A stretch of DNA of 64,000 nucleotides, from NCBI GenBank assembly GCA_030646035.1, contig JAUSMY010000056.1, positions 255,481 through 319,480 on the forward strand. Direction: 5' to 3'. The DNA comes from Thermodesulfovibrionia bacterium (GTDB lineage: Bacteria > Nitrospirota > Thermodesulfovibrionia > UBA6902). The translations under genes were made by a program, and so were the position numbers. Positions 33,896 to 42,600 of the stretch are shown here, piece by piece; position 1 is the first letter of the stretch, and each line of letters opens with the position of its first letter. The notes beneath the pieces were generated by a model. The model saw only the letters and a program-made list of their open reading frames with translations, did no database searches and was not told the origin of the DNA.

Positions 33896-36399
33896 CAAAG
33901 AAGATCATCCTCTCCCTTATCACCCTTTTCATAATCTTCTTTGCAGGAGCCGCAGTCTCCATGTTCTATATCTCTGACAGCGCGTCTGATGTCAGCAATA
34001 TAATCAAGCTGCACCAGGTCGGAGACCTGAGAAGAGAGCTCCTGATCAACCTCCAGTCTGTCCAGTCAACCATATACAGATTCAACACTTCTAACCCCAA
34101 AGATCTGAACAGTATGGCGACTGACGTAATGTCGCTTAACGAAAAAGTCAGTGAATGCTTCTCATGCCATCACGAGCCTAATATAAACAGCCAGATAATG
34201 CGCGTGCAGTCTCTTGTGAAAGATTATGAAAACCATATCAGCTACTTCATAACAGGAAGCTCCACCACAGATAGAATTGACAGATACAAACAAGAATCAA
34301 TCTCCATAGGAGATGACATACTCGCAGCTCTGATGGATATGTCCAGGAGGGCAGGCATCAGGCTTGAGTCATTGACAACCAACAGCACTAATAAGATCAA
34401 TCAAATTCAAAATGTACTCATAATAACAATACTTGCAACCCTATTCTTCAGCATTATCGTCGCCTTCAGATTGACGAGATTTATTACGATGCCGGTCAGC
34501 AAGCTCCTCTCTGCAACAAGGAACATTGCATCAGGAAATATCGGCACTACAATTAAGCATCATGACAAGACTGAATTCGGAGAACTGGCGGAGAATTTCA
34601 ACATCATGAGCAAAGGGCTCAAAGAAAGCTATGACGAACTAAATAAAGAGATCACTGAGCGCATAAAGACAGAGGACAGGCTGCGGGAAAGCGAAGAGAG
34701 GTATATGCTAGCGGCACAAGGTGCCAATGACGGGCTGTGGGACTGGGACCTGATTTCCAATAGAATTTATTATTCTCCCCGCTGGAAATCAATGCTCGGC
34801 TATAATGACGATGAGATTAAGGATGTTTTTGAAGAATGGGCCAACCACACACACACTAATGACATTATTCAGGTAGAGACCGAACTAAAGGCGCATATTG
34901 ACGGCCTGACACCTCAGTTCCAGAATGAGCAGCGCATGCGCCATAAAGACGGGACTTACAGGTGGATGCTTACCAGGGGGCTTGCCGTTAGGAATGAATC
35001 AGGCAAGGCATATCGTATGGCCGGTTCTCAGACAGATATCACAGAGCGCAAGGTCATTGAAGAACAGCTGACTCATGACGCTTTTCATGATTCCCTGACA
35101 AACCTTCCAAACCGCGCTCTCTTCATGGACCGCCTTTCACATGCGATAAGGCGCAAGACCCGAAAAAATGAAAATCTATTTGCGGTGCTTTTTATAGATC
35201 TGGACCGGTTCAAGGTAATAAACGACAGCCTTGGGCATATGGCAGGAGACCAGCTGCTTATCAAGGCCAGCCAGTGTTTTGTTGAATGCCTCAGGCCCAG
35301 TGATACAGTTGCGCGTTTTGGAGGAGATGAATTCGCAATACTCCTTGAGGAGATCACAGACACAAATGATGTAACTGCCCTTATAAAACGGGTGCAGGGG
35401 ATATTGCTTCAACCTTTCACGCTCCGCGAACATGAGGTCTTCATAACCCTGAGTATCGGGATCGCCTTCAGTTATCCAAACTCTACTAATCCTGATAATC
35501 TCCTGCGCAATGCCGACATAGCCATGTATCACGCAAAGGCAAACGGCAGAAACCGCTATGAGATATTTAATGAAACGATGTACAAAGATATTATAACCTC
35601 CATGAAGATGGAAAGCGACATGAGGAAGGCGATAGTCAATAAAGAATTTCAAGTCTTCTACCAGCCGTTCATCTCCCTAAAGGACAACAGGATATGCGGT
35701 TTTGAAGCGCTTATCCGCTGGGAGCATCCGGAGATGGGAATGATACAGCCGTCAGAATTCATCCCCTTATCAGAAGAGACCGGCATGATAGTGCCTATCG
35801 GAAAATGGGTGCTTAGTGAAGCATGCCGGCAGATATGTGAATGGAATGCCAAGTTCTCTTTTGATATCCCGCTGAAGATGAATGTCAATATCTCAAGCAA
35901 GCAGTTTCTTCCCGACCTTATCAACCAGGTAAAGCTTGTCATAACAACGACCAAAATAGATCCAAAGAACCTGACGCTGGAGATAACAGAAACACTGCTG
36001 ATGGAAAATGCGGAAATGACCGCGCCTCTGCTGCAGCAGCTGAAAGATATGGGGGTAATGCTGCAGATTGATGATTTCGGCACGGGTTACTCATCACTGA
36101 GCTATTTGCACAATTTCCCGTTTGACGGCTTAAAGATAGACAGGTCTTTCATCGCCAAGATCGGCACGAAAGATGAAAAGCTTGAGATCCTGAAGGCTAT
36201 CATAACACTGGCTCAGAACCTTGACCTCCATGTTGTGGCTGAAGGTGTAGAGACAAGTGAACAGTTTGTCAAGATAAAAAAACTGAACTGTGAGTATATA
36301 CAGGGATTCCTTCTTTCAAAACCTTTGAGCGCTGCTGATGCTGAAATATTTTTAACAGACATCGACAAACTGGCCTTATTATTTAACAACATGAAGTAA
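33892..36399 (+). CDS. Membrane heme c-HAMP-PAS-GGDEF-EAL protein
   Basis: An 835-residue c-di-GMP enzyme. The N-terminal membrane segment is followed by a periplasmic helical domain with a heme c site, CFSCH at 89-93. A second membrane segment (about 180-198) and HAMP follow, then PAS with PAC (about 265-390), GGDEF (GGDEF at 477-481, with an RxxD inhibitory site, RPSD, five residues before) and EAL (EAL at 605-607; DDFGTGYSSLSYL and QGFLLSKPL present). Both catalytic motifs are intact, so it may make or degrade c-di-GMP. The start overlaps the binding-protein stop (ATGA), suggesting a two-part sensor. Confidence 0.92.
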   Translation: MTKKIILSLITLFIIFFAGAAVSMFYISDSASDVSNIIKLHQVGDLRRELLINLQSVQSTIYRFNTSNPKDLNSMATDVMSLNEKVSECFSCHHEPNINSQIMRVQSLVKDYENHISYFITGSSTTDRIDRYKQESISIGDDILAALMDMSRRAGIRLESLTTNSTNKINQIQNVLIITILATLFFSIIVAFRLTRFITMPVSKLLSATRNIASGNIGTTIKHHDKTEFGELAENFNIMSKGLKESYDELNKEITERIKTEDRLRESEERYMLAAQGANDGLWDWDLISNRIYYSPRWKSMLGYNDDEIKDVFEEWANHTHTNDIIQVETELKAHIDGLTPQFQNEQRMRHKDGTYRWMLTRGLAVRNESGKAYRMAGSQTDITERKVIEEQLTHDAFHDSLTNLPNRALFMDRLSHAIRRKTRKNENLFAVLFIDLDRFKVINDSLGHMAGDQLLIKASQCFVECLRPSDTVARFGGDEFAILLEEITDTNDVTALIKRVQGILLQPFTLREHEVFITLSIGIAFSYPNSTNPDNLLRNADIAMYHAKANGRNRYEIFNETMYKDIITSMKMESDMRKAIVNKEFQVFYQPFISLKDNRICGFEALIRWEHPEMGMIQPSEFIPLSEETGMIVPIGKWVLSEACRQICEWNAKFSFDIPLKMNVNISSKQFLPDLINQVKLVITTTKIDPKNLTLEITETLLMENAEMTAPLLQQLKDMGVMLQIDDFGTGYSSLSYLHNFPFDGLKIDRSFIAKIGTKDEKLEILKAIITLAQNLDLHVVAEGVETSEQFVKIKKLNCEYIQGFLLSKPLSAADAEIFLTDIDKLALLFNNMK

Positions 36400-36437
36400 G
36401 CCATAACTGGATATCTGCGCTCAGACGCATATTTTAC

Positions 36438-36461
36438 AATGTGTGTAAATTCACACACATT
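36438..36461. promoter_or_regulatory. 24-bp near-perfect palindrome
   Basis: AATGTGTG and CACACATT arms around an 8-bp centre, with only one mismatched base pair position in the full 24-bp palindrome. It lies about 150 bp before the predicted start of the surface operon and 40 bp after the GGDEF-EAL gene. It may be an operator, or part of a transcript end, although no T run follows. Confidence 0.5.
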
Positions 36462-36554
36462 CTCTCGAATATTTATTAATTTTATCTCCTCAGAACAAAA
36501 ATCATATTATATCCAATACACTTTTGCTTATTTAATAATTACAACTATCTGCAT

Positions 36555-36601
36555 TATATGATTTAAATCATATATAAATATATTAAACACTTATATATAA
36601 T
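36555..36601 (+). promoter_or_regulatory. FNR/CRP-like palindrome with promoter for the surface-protein operon
   Basis: A perfect 20-bp palindrome (36555-36574) has the core ATGAT-TTAA-ATCAT, one base per half from the FNR consensus TTGAT-N4-ATCAA. A TATAAT box lies at 36596-36601. The palindrome centre would be about 43 bp before the expected start of transcription, close to the -41.5 position used by class II activators. No -35 box is evident, which fits activator dependence. The area is AT-rich, so chance must be considered. Confidence 0.55.
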
Positions 36602-36651
36602 ATAAGATGAATTTGGTATGTGTATTGCTTCAGATATATATAAATATATTT

Positions 36652-37716
36652 ATGTCTAAATTTAATAGACTAATCAAAAAAAATACCCTCTATCTCTTCA
36701 TCCTGTTCTCTCTGATTATTACTTCAGGATTTGCGCATGCTGCTGCAACACCGGCAGGAACCATCATCAGCAATATCGCCTTTGTCAATTACGAGATAAC
36801 CGGTACACCTCAGGTCAGGATCGAGACTCCTCCAACAACTTTTATGACCGACAGAAAGCTTGACCTGAATGTTGCCGAGGCAAGCGAAGGCAGTACCATT
36901 GTGGCACCCGGCGATCAGGGCACCGCTTACAAGTGTCTCGGCTTTGACGTTACAAACGAGGGCAACGCGACCTTTGACTTTCTGCTGACAATTGCCAACC
37001 AGGCAGGAGGCCTTGACCCGTTCGGAGGGACTGACAACTTCAATGTGACAACAGGCTTCGCAGCAGTCGTAGATAATGGGGACAGCATATGTAATGCTGC
37101 TGACACCGCAACTTACATCGACAATCTCGCTTTAGGCGGTACCGTGAGGGTATGGGTAAGAGGCGATATACCATTGGCTCAGATCGAAGGCGATATAGCG
37201 GCTGTTATACTTACCGCACAGATTGCCGAGAGCACAGGCACACCGGGCGCAGCCATAACAACCGACGACAGCGGAAGCGCGAATAACCCGGCAGATGTTG
37301 ATGACGTACTTGCAGACGGCACAGGCGATACTGACAACAACAACGACGGCAAAGATTCAGACACAGACTCTTTCAAGGTTGCCAACGCAGTTGTTTCCGC
37401 AGTCAAGTCTGTCAGCATACTTGATCCCCTCGGTGGCACAGACCCGATAACCGGCGCAGTGCTGACCTACACTATCAGCATCACGGTATCAGGCTCGGCA
37501 ACCGCACTGAATGTTGTAATAACAGACACCGTTCCGGCTAATACTACCTACAAGCCCGGCACACTTACACTTGATGCATCCATTCTCACTGATTCATCTG
37601 ACGCTGATGCCGGCGATGTCGGGGCCTCGACACCGGGCACTGTCACAATAAGTCTTGGGAACCTTACATCCGCATCACCGGCACATACGATAACTTTTAA
37701 AGCAACAATAAACTAA
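36652..37716 (+). CDS. Secreted DUF11-type surface protein
   Basis: A 354-residue exported protein. The ATG at 36652 gives MSKFNRLIKKNTLYLFILF and a signal ending FAHA-A. The earlier ATG at 36607 would coincide with the predicted transcription start. The middle (DRKLDLNVAEAS ... AYKCLGFDVTNEGNATFDFLLT) is nearly the same as in the protein at 38428. A Thr/Asp-rich, calcium-binding-like stretch (DGTGDTDNNNDGKDSDTDSF) follows, then a C-terminal DUF11-type domain (VLTYTISITVSGSATALNVV, ITDTVPANTTY). No membrane anchor or sorting motif is seen. The role is unknown. Confidence 0.82.
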   Translation: MSKFNRLIKKNTLYLFILFSLIITSGFAHAAATPAGTIISNIAFVNYEITGTPQVRIETPPTTFMTDRKLDLNVAEASEGSTIVAPGDQGTAYKCLGFDVTNEGNATFDFLLTIANQAGGLDPFGGTDNFNVTTGFAAVVDNGDSICNAADTATYIDNLALGGTVRVWVRGDIPLAQIEGDIAAVILTAQIAESTGTPGAAITTDDSGSANNPADVDDVLADGTGDTDNNNDGKDSDTDSFKVANAVVSAVKSVSILDPLGGTDPITGAVLTYTISITVSGSATALNVVITDTVPANTTYKPGTLTLDASILTDSSDADAGDVGASTPGTVTISLGNLTSASPAHTITFKATIN

Positions 37717-37728
37717 AAGGAGGAGAAA

Positions 37729-38226
37729 ATGAAAAGATTATTTTTGGTATCACTCGCAACTCTCTTTATCACCGCCTTACTCCACATTCCAGCCTATTCA
37801 CAGGACAAGGGACATATCATGCTCACTAATATGGCAGAGATCGAGAAGACGGTTGTCAATGAGAAAGGAGAGAAAGAGATAGTGCGCGTACCGGCTGAAA
37901 AAGTTTTACCCGGAGATAAAGTCATCTACACGATCAAATACGAAAACGTAAGCGACAAAGCCGCAGAAAATGTCGCCATTGTAGACCCTGTGCCTGAGCA
38001 CATGTTCTACAAAGACGGAAGCGCATCAGGCAAAGGCACAGATATCACATTCTCTGTTGACAAAGGTAAAACCTACAATGTCCCCGAAAAACTGAAAGTC
38101 ATAGGCGAAGATGGAAAAGAGAGAAAGGCTGAGGCTTCTGAATATACAGATATACGATGGGTAATGAAGAACTCTCTTCAGCCCGGTGAAAAGGGAAAAG
38201 TAGAGTTTCAGGCAGAACTTGAGTAG
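37729..38226 (+). CDS. Secreted DUF11-like single-domain protein
   Basis: A 165-residue protein with signal peptide MKRLFLVSLATLFITALLHI ending AYS. The mature part is one DUF11-like immunoglobulin fold: KVLPGDKVIYTIKYENVSDK, AAENVAIVDPVPEHMFYKDG and a WVMKNSLQPGEKGKVEFQ ending. It is richer in Lys and Glu than its neighbours. It lies 12 bp after the previous gene with AAAGGAGGAG before the ATG. It could be an accessory or pilot of the surface assembly; no function is known. Confidence 0.8.
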   Translation: MKRLFLVSLATLFITALLHIPAYSQDKGHIMLTNMAEIEKTVVNEKGEKEIVRVPAEKVLPGDKVIYTIKYENVSDKAAENVAIVDPVPEHMFYKDGSASGKGTDITFSVDKGKTYNVPEKLKVIGEDGKERKAEASEYTDIRWVMKNSLQPGEKGKVEFQAELE

Positions 38227-38258
38227 ACAAGATCATAAATTAAAAATATGGAGGTGCG

Positions 38259-38339
38259 ATGGAGCAGGAAAATATTGAAAATTTAATCATGGAGGTGCTG
38301 ATGGAAAAAATAAAGAAAAACAAAATATGGAGGTGTTAA
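38259..38339 (+). CDS. Possible 26-residue leader peptide
   Basis: Starts MEQENIENLIMEVLMEKIKK and ends IWRC. GGAGGTG lies 3 bp before the ATG, and the stop overlaps the next ATG (TAATG). The coding status is uncertain; it may serve only to pass ribosomes downstream. Confidence 0.35.
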   Translation: MEQENIENLIMEVLMEKIKKNKIWRC

Positions 38340-38371
38340 TGGAGAATCAAAATAACAGGAGGATTAGATGA
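38339..38371 (+). CDS. Possible 10-residue leader peptide
   Basis: MENQNNRRIR, with GGAGGTG just upstream and a stop that overlaps an ATG (38368) that is in frame with the DUF11 gene. Probably a coupling element rather than a functional peptide. Confidence 0.3.
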   Translation: MENQNNRRIR

Positions 38372-38427
38372 GATACCACAAACAAAAAACCACAACAGGA
38401 AGCAAAACACTAAAAGGAGGAAATGAA

Positions 38428-39615
38428 ATGAAACACGCAAGAAGAAGCACATTATTCACATTGCTGTTTGCCTGTATGTTCGTATTCGGGCTGGCAATGA
38501 CAGCAACAGCAGCGCCTATCGGCACGCCGTCAGGCACCAACATAAACAACCAGGCCAGCATAGATTATGAGGTAGGCGGTGTTAATCAGCCTGATATACC
38601 GAGTTCGCCTACAGGATGCGACAACCCTGCATGCGGCGCAGACACGACCTTTGAAGTTGACAGAAAGCTGGATCTGAATGTCGCGGAAGCAAGCTCAGGC
38701 CGCACCGTTGTAGTGCCCGGCGATCTTGCGACAGCTTACAAATGTCTCGGCTTTGACGTTACTAACGAAGGTAACGCTACTCTCGATTTCTTATTGACAT
38801 CTGTCCAGATGACCAGCGGGACTGACCCGTTCGGAGGTACCGACACCTTCGACGCCACCGGCCTGACGGTAGTTGTTGACGACGGCAGCACTACTTGTGA
38901 CGCTGCAGACACCGCAACCTACATTAACGACCTTGCCTCAGGTGATACAAAGAGGGTCTGGGTCAAAGGTGCTATCCCAAGCTCCACTGTTGACGGCGAT
39001 ATCGCAGGAGTAATCCTTACCGCACAGGTAGCCGAAAGCGCAGGCACTCCGGGCGCCGCCATCGCCACTGATGACTCAGGAACCGCTGACAACACCGCAA
39101 CGGTTGATGATGTTTTTGCGGATGGGCAAGGCGACACTGACGGCAATAACGACGGCTATGATTCAGACACAGACTCATGGGAGGTCAACTCCGCAGATCT
39201 CACTGTTACAAAAACATCCTCTGTTGTATGGGACCCGATCAACTTATGGGCAGGCGGCGGAACTGAACCGCATGCCATACCCGGAGCGATCATCACATAC
39301 ACCATCACAGTAACAAATAACGGAGATGTTGCAGCAAGCAATGTTGTTGTCACTGACGATCTCACTACAACGATAGGGCTTGGCGTCGCATTCAGGACAC
39401 AGTATGACGACAATGTGACCACATGCGCCGCAGCTTACGGCATAGTTGTAAGCACTGCCGCGAGCGCCCCGGCGCCTGTGACATGCGAGACAAACGCGGC
39501 AGATGCCGACAGCGCAAGTTTCAATGTAGGCACCGACGTTGTAACCGGGACCATAGGCACGGTTGCTTCAGGCGGCGGAAGTCAGACAGTTAAATTCCAG
39601 GTGGTCGTTCAGTAA
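38428..39615 (+). CDS. Secreted DUF11-type surface protein, paralogue of 36652-37716
   Basis: A 395-residue exported protein. The ATG at 38428 has AAAAGGAGG 7 bp before it and gives the signal MKHARRSTLFTLLFACMFVF ending ATAA or TAA-APIG. An in-frame ATG at 38368 would add 20 residues. The DRKLDLNVAEASSG ... FDVTNEGNATLDFLLT block matches the paralogue, followed by the Asp-rich DGQGDTDGNNDGYDSDTDSW stretch. The last 130 residues form a DUF11 domain opening with VVWDPINLWAGGGTEPHAIP, a block shared with the protein at 45159. No anchor. Confidence 0.84.
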   Translation: MKHARRSTLFTLLFACMFVFGLAMTATAAPIGTPSGTNINNQASIDYEVGGVNQPDIPSSPTGCDNPACGADTTFEVDRKLDLNVAEASSGRTVVVPGDLATAYKCLGFDVTNEGNATLDFLLTSVQMTSGTDPFGGTDTFDATGLTVVVDDGSTTCDAADTATYINDLASGDTKRVWVKGAIPSSTVDGDIAGVILTAQVAESAGTPGAAIATDDSGTADNTATVDDVFADGQGDTDGNNDGYDSDTDSWEVNSADLTVTKTSSVVWDPINLWAGGGTEPHAIPGAIITYTITVTNNGDVAASNVVVTDDLTTTIGLGVAFRTQYDDNVTTCAAAYGIVVSTAASAPAPVTCETNAADADSASFNVGTDVVTGTIGTVASGGGSQTVKFQVVVQ

Positions 39616-39655
39616 TGATCCTGCATTTACGCAGGCTTGATCCAAAGATTTAAAT

Positions 39656-42600
39656 ATGAAAATACGTCATCTGACAGAACATTCAGATCAGGACAGGCTG
39701 GCCGGTTCATACCGGTCAGCCCGTCTCTGCATGGCTGCTGCGCCTGAAGATAATTCATGCGGCAGCCATACAAAGGCGAGCATTATACTTGCGTCCATGC
39801 TCATGTTTGTTTTGATATTTACGAGACCGTTTGCCGCCCATGCAGTGCCTGCCGGGACAGAGATAACTAATACAGCAGTTGCAACATACGGCGTGGGGTC
39901 TGTAATTAACATTCCCTCACCATCAAATACAGTGAGCACAACTACGGTAGAAGCTTGCACTAAATCAGAGTTGAAGCTCATGAAGTACTCACCTGATAAT
40001 CCTAACAGTGAAATCATGACTATTTCATCCACATCATACTGCAACAGCGGAGTAAGCCTGCCAGCATCAGGTGAGGATGACTGCACAGGGAGCTTTGTAG
40101 AAATAGAACCGCCCGTTCCATTTGGAAGTACAGATCCTTTAGCCCTCGGCAATCCTGTCCCGCTCTTTGTGCCAGATGATGGATTATCGTTCAAGTTCCA
40201 TGCCGGTGAGCCATTGTTCATCAGGCTGATCGACATTGACCAGAACCTCAACAACCTTTCTGCTGATTCTGTATATGTTACCGTTTCTGCCGATATCACC
40301 GGTGACAGTGAATATCTGCGCCTTACTGAAACAGGGCCTGCCACAGGTATTTTTACAGGCTATCTCCCATCCGAGTTCGGCGCCTCGGCTTCTCAGAATG
40401 ATGGTGTCCTCACTGTTGATATAGGCTCAAAGATCAGCGCTGACTACACTAATCCTGCCGCCGGGCTCTGTGCCGCTGACATATCATCGGTATTTGTTAA
40501 TGTTGACCCCTTCGGCATAGTATTTGACAGCAACACAGGCCTGCCGGTTGAGGGCGCAATAGTAAGCATGAAAATTGCTGTTGGATCCAATTGCACAGAT
40601 ACATTTGCTGAAGTAAAATATGATGACGGCAGTCCTGACTATCCGAACCCGGTAGTTACCGGACCTGATGGTAAATACCGCTTTCCTCTTATTGATCCTG
40701 GCAAATATTGCATTCTAATAACCCCGCCTGCCGGGTATGCCTTCCCGTCATCCGTCCCTGCTCTAATACTGCAGTCACTTACAACGGATCCATTCACTAT
40801 TGTGACAGGCTCGCGTGGAGAGGTATTCACTCTTGCCCCCGGGCCTGCGCTTGAGATAGACATACCCCTTGACCCGTCATCAAGCGGGCTGTGGCTCGAC
40901 AAGTCGGCATCAAAGTCAATTGTTTCTTTAGGCGACTTCTTACAGTACAGCCTTAATATCGAGAACAAGACCGCCTCTTTGATAAGCGGTGTGACTATTA
41001 ACGACAGGCTTCCAATCGGTTTCCGATATCAGGCAGGCTCGCTGAGGATAGACGATAATGCTTTCCCTGACCCTGTGATCTCTTCAGACGGCAGAACGCT
41101 CACTATAACAGCCGGAAATATCGCCGGTTCCGCTACCGTAAGTATCAGCTATGTAGTCGAGGTCTCTGCCGGTGCAAAATACGATAAAGCCTCCAACACA
41201 GCCGTTGCCGCTTCTGTATCAGGCTTCACTTCAAATATAGCCACTGCAACGGTTGAGGTAAAGGAAGACCTCTTCAGGAGAAAGAGCACTATTGTCGGCC
41301 GCGTCATAGCTGACAACTGCGAGGATAAAGAAGTGGAAGCAAATGACGGAGTGGAAGGCATAAGGATATACATGGAGGACGGCACCTATGCCCTCACCGA
41401 TGAAGAAGGCAAGTACCATTTTGAAGGCGTGGAGCCGGGAACACATGTAGTTCAGCTTGATATTGAGAGCATGCCTGAAAAGTTCCGGGTGGTGCCATGT
41501 GAAGAGAACAGCCGTTTTGCCGGACGTTCTTTCTCACAGTTTGTTGACTTGCAGGGCGGGACTATGTGGCGCGCTGATTTTCATTTTGCTCTAAAGCCAA
41601 AGGTCAGAGGAATTACATCTGCTGAGCTGACAAATGAAGTCAACGGCAGCAGCATTGATCACAGCGTGCTGATAGACAGCCGGAAGGTTCCGCTGCAGAA
41701 TCTCCGAATGACCGTCATGCTTCCTGAAGGGAGCACATACCTGGCAGGCTCAAGCATGATGCATGGCAAACCATTGCCAGACCCTGCCCTGATCTTCGGC
41801 TCTTTGACATACCGTCTCGGTGATGTTAAGCAGGATAGTTTATTCAGAGTTAAGTTCAGTTCTCTTTCAAACGGGATGACTGAAAATGAAGTAAATATTA
41901 TTTTTACTTTTGATACACCTTCTGAAAAGAACCAGCGCCTCGTTCTGAAAGGAAACGGAAGCGCTTCTGCTGAGACTACCGGGCTTATGCCGGGCGAGCA
42001 ATGGGATGAGCAGGATGATGCCTCTGAAAAACCGGATGAGATACCATTCCTTGAAAGCAGCTGGCTTGAATCTGCGGAACCCGGGCTGCAGTGGCTGTCG
42101 CCTGAACCAGGATACAACATGGGCGTTCCGAGCATCAGAATATTTATTAAACATGACCCGGGTGCCGGGTTTAAATTCCTTCATAACGGCAAAGAAGAGA
42201 ATGAGCGTAATTATAACGGCATGACAAAGAACAATGCCGGCACCATTGCCGTCAGCAACTGGTCAGGCATCAACCCTGTCGAAGGCGACAACCTCTATGA
42301 GTTCGTAACATTTGACAAGAAAGAGAATGAGACCGGCCGGGTCTCTTATTCATTGCATTACTCCGGCCCAGCTGTTAAGGCTGAACTTGTGGCTGAAGAA
42401 TCCGCCCTGTCAGCAGACGGAAGAACCGCGCCTGTTATAGCAGTGCGCCTCTTTGATAAAGACGGATACCCTGTGCGTGAGGGAACAGCAGGCCGTCTTT
42501 CTGTTAACTCTCCATATGAGCTGTATAAAAAGATAGAAGCGTTTAAGAATGACCCTCTCTCAGGGCTTGATAAAGAGGAACCGCAATATACAGCAGGCAA

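Larger units (their letters stand above)
38246..38430 (+). promoter_or_regulatory. Tandem array of Shine-Dalgarno/start-codon units before the DUF11 gene
   Basis: In 185 bp there are five SD-plus-ATG pairs: ATGs at 38259, 38301, 38339, 38368 and 38428, preceded by GGAGGTG, GGAGGTG, GGAGGTG, AGGAGG and AAAAGGAGG. Three near-identical blocks TATGGAGGTG-N2-4-ATGGA start at 38248, 38289 and 38327. Two minute frames end on overlapping start codons (TAATG and ATGA). It looks like a translationally coupled leader, or the result of tandem duplication of a ribosome-binding site. Confidence 0.6.

Noticed and set aside
38246-38430. Tandem blocks as a CRISPR array
   Set aside because: Repeats are only about 15 bp and contain Shine-Dalgarno and start codons; there are no palindromic 25-40 bp repeats and no cas genes.
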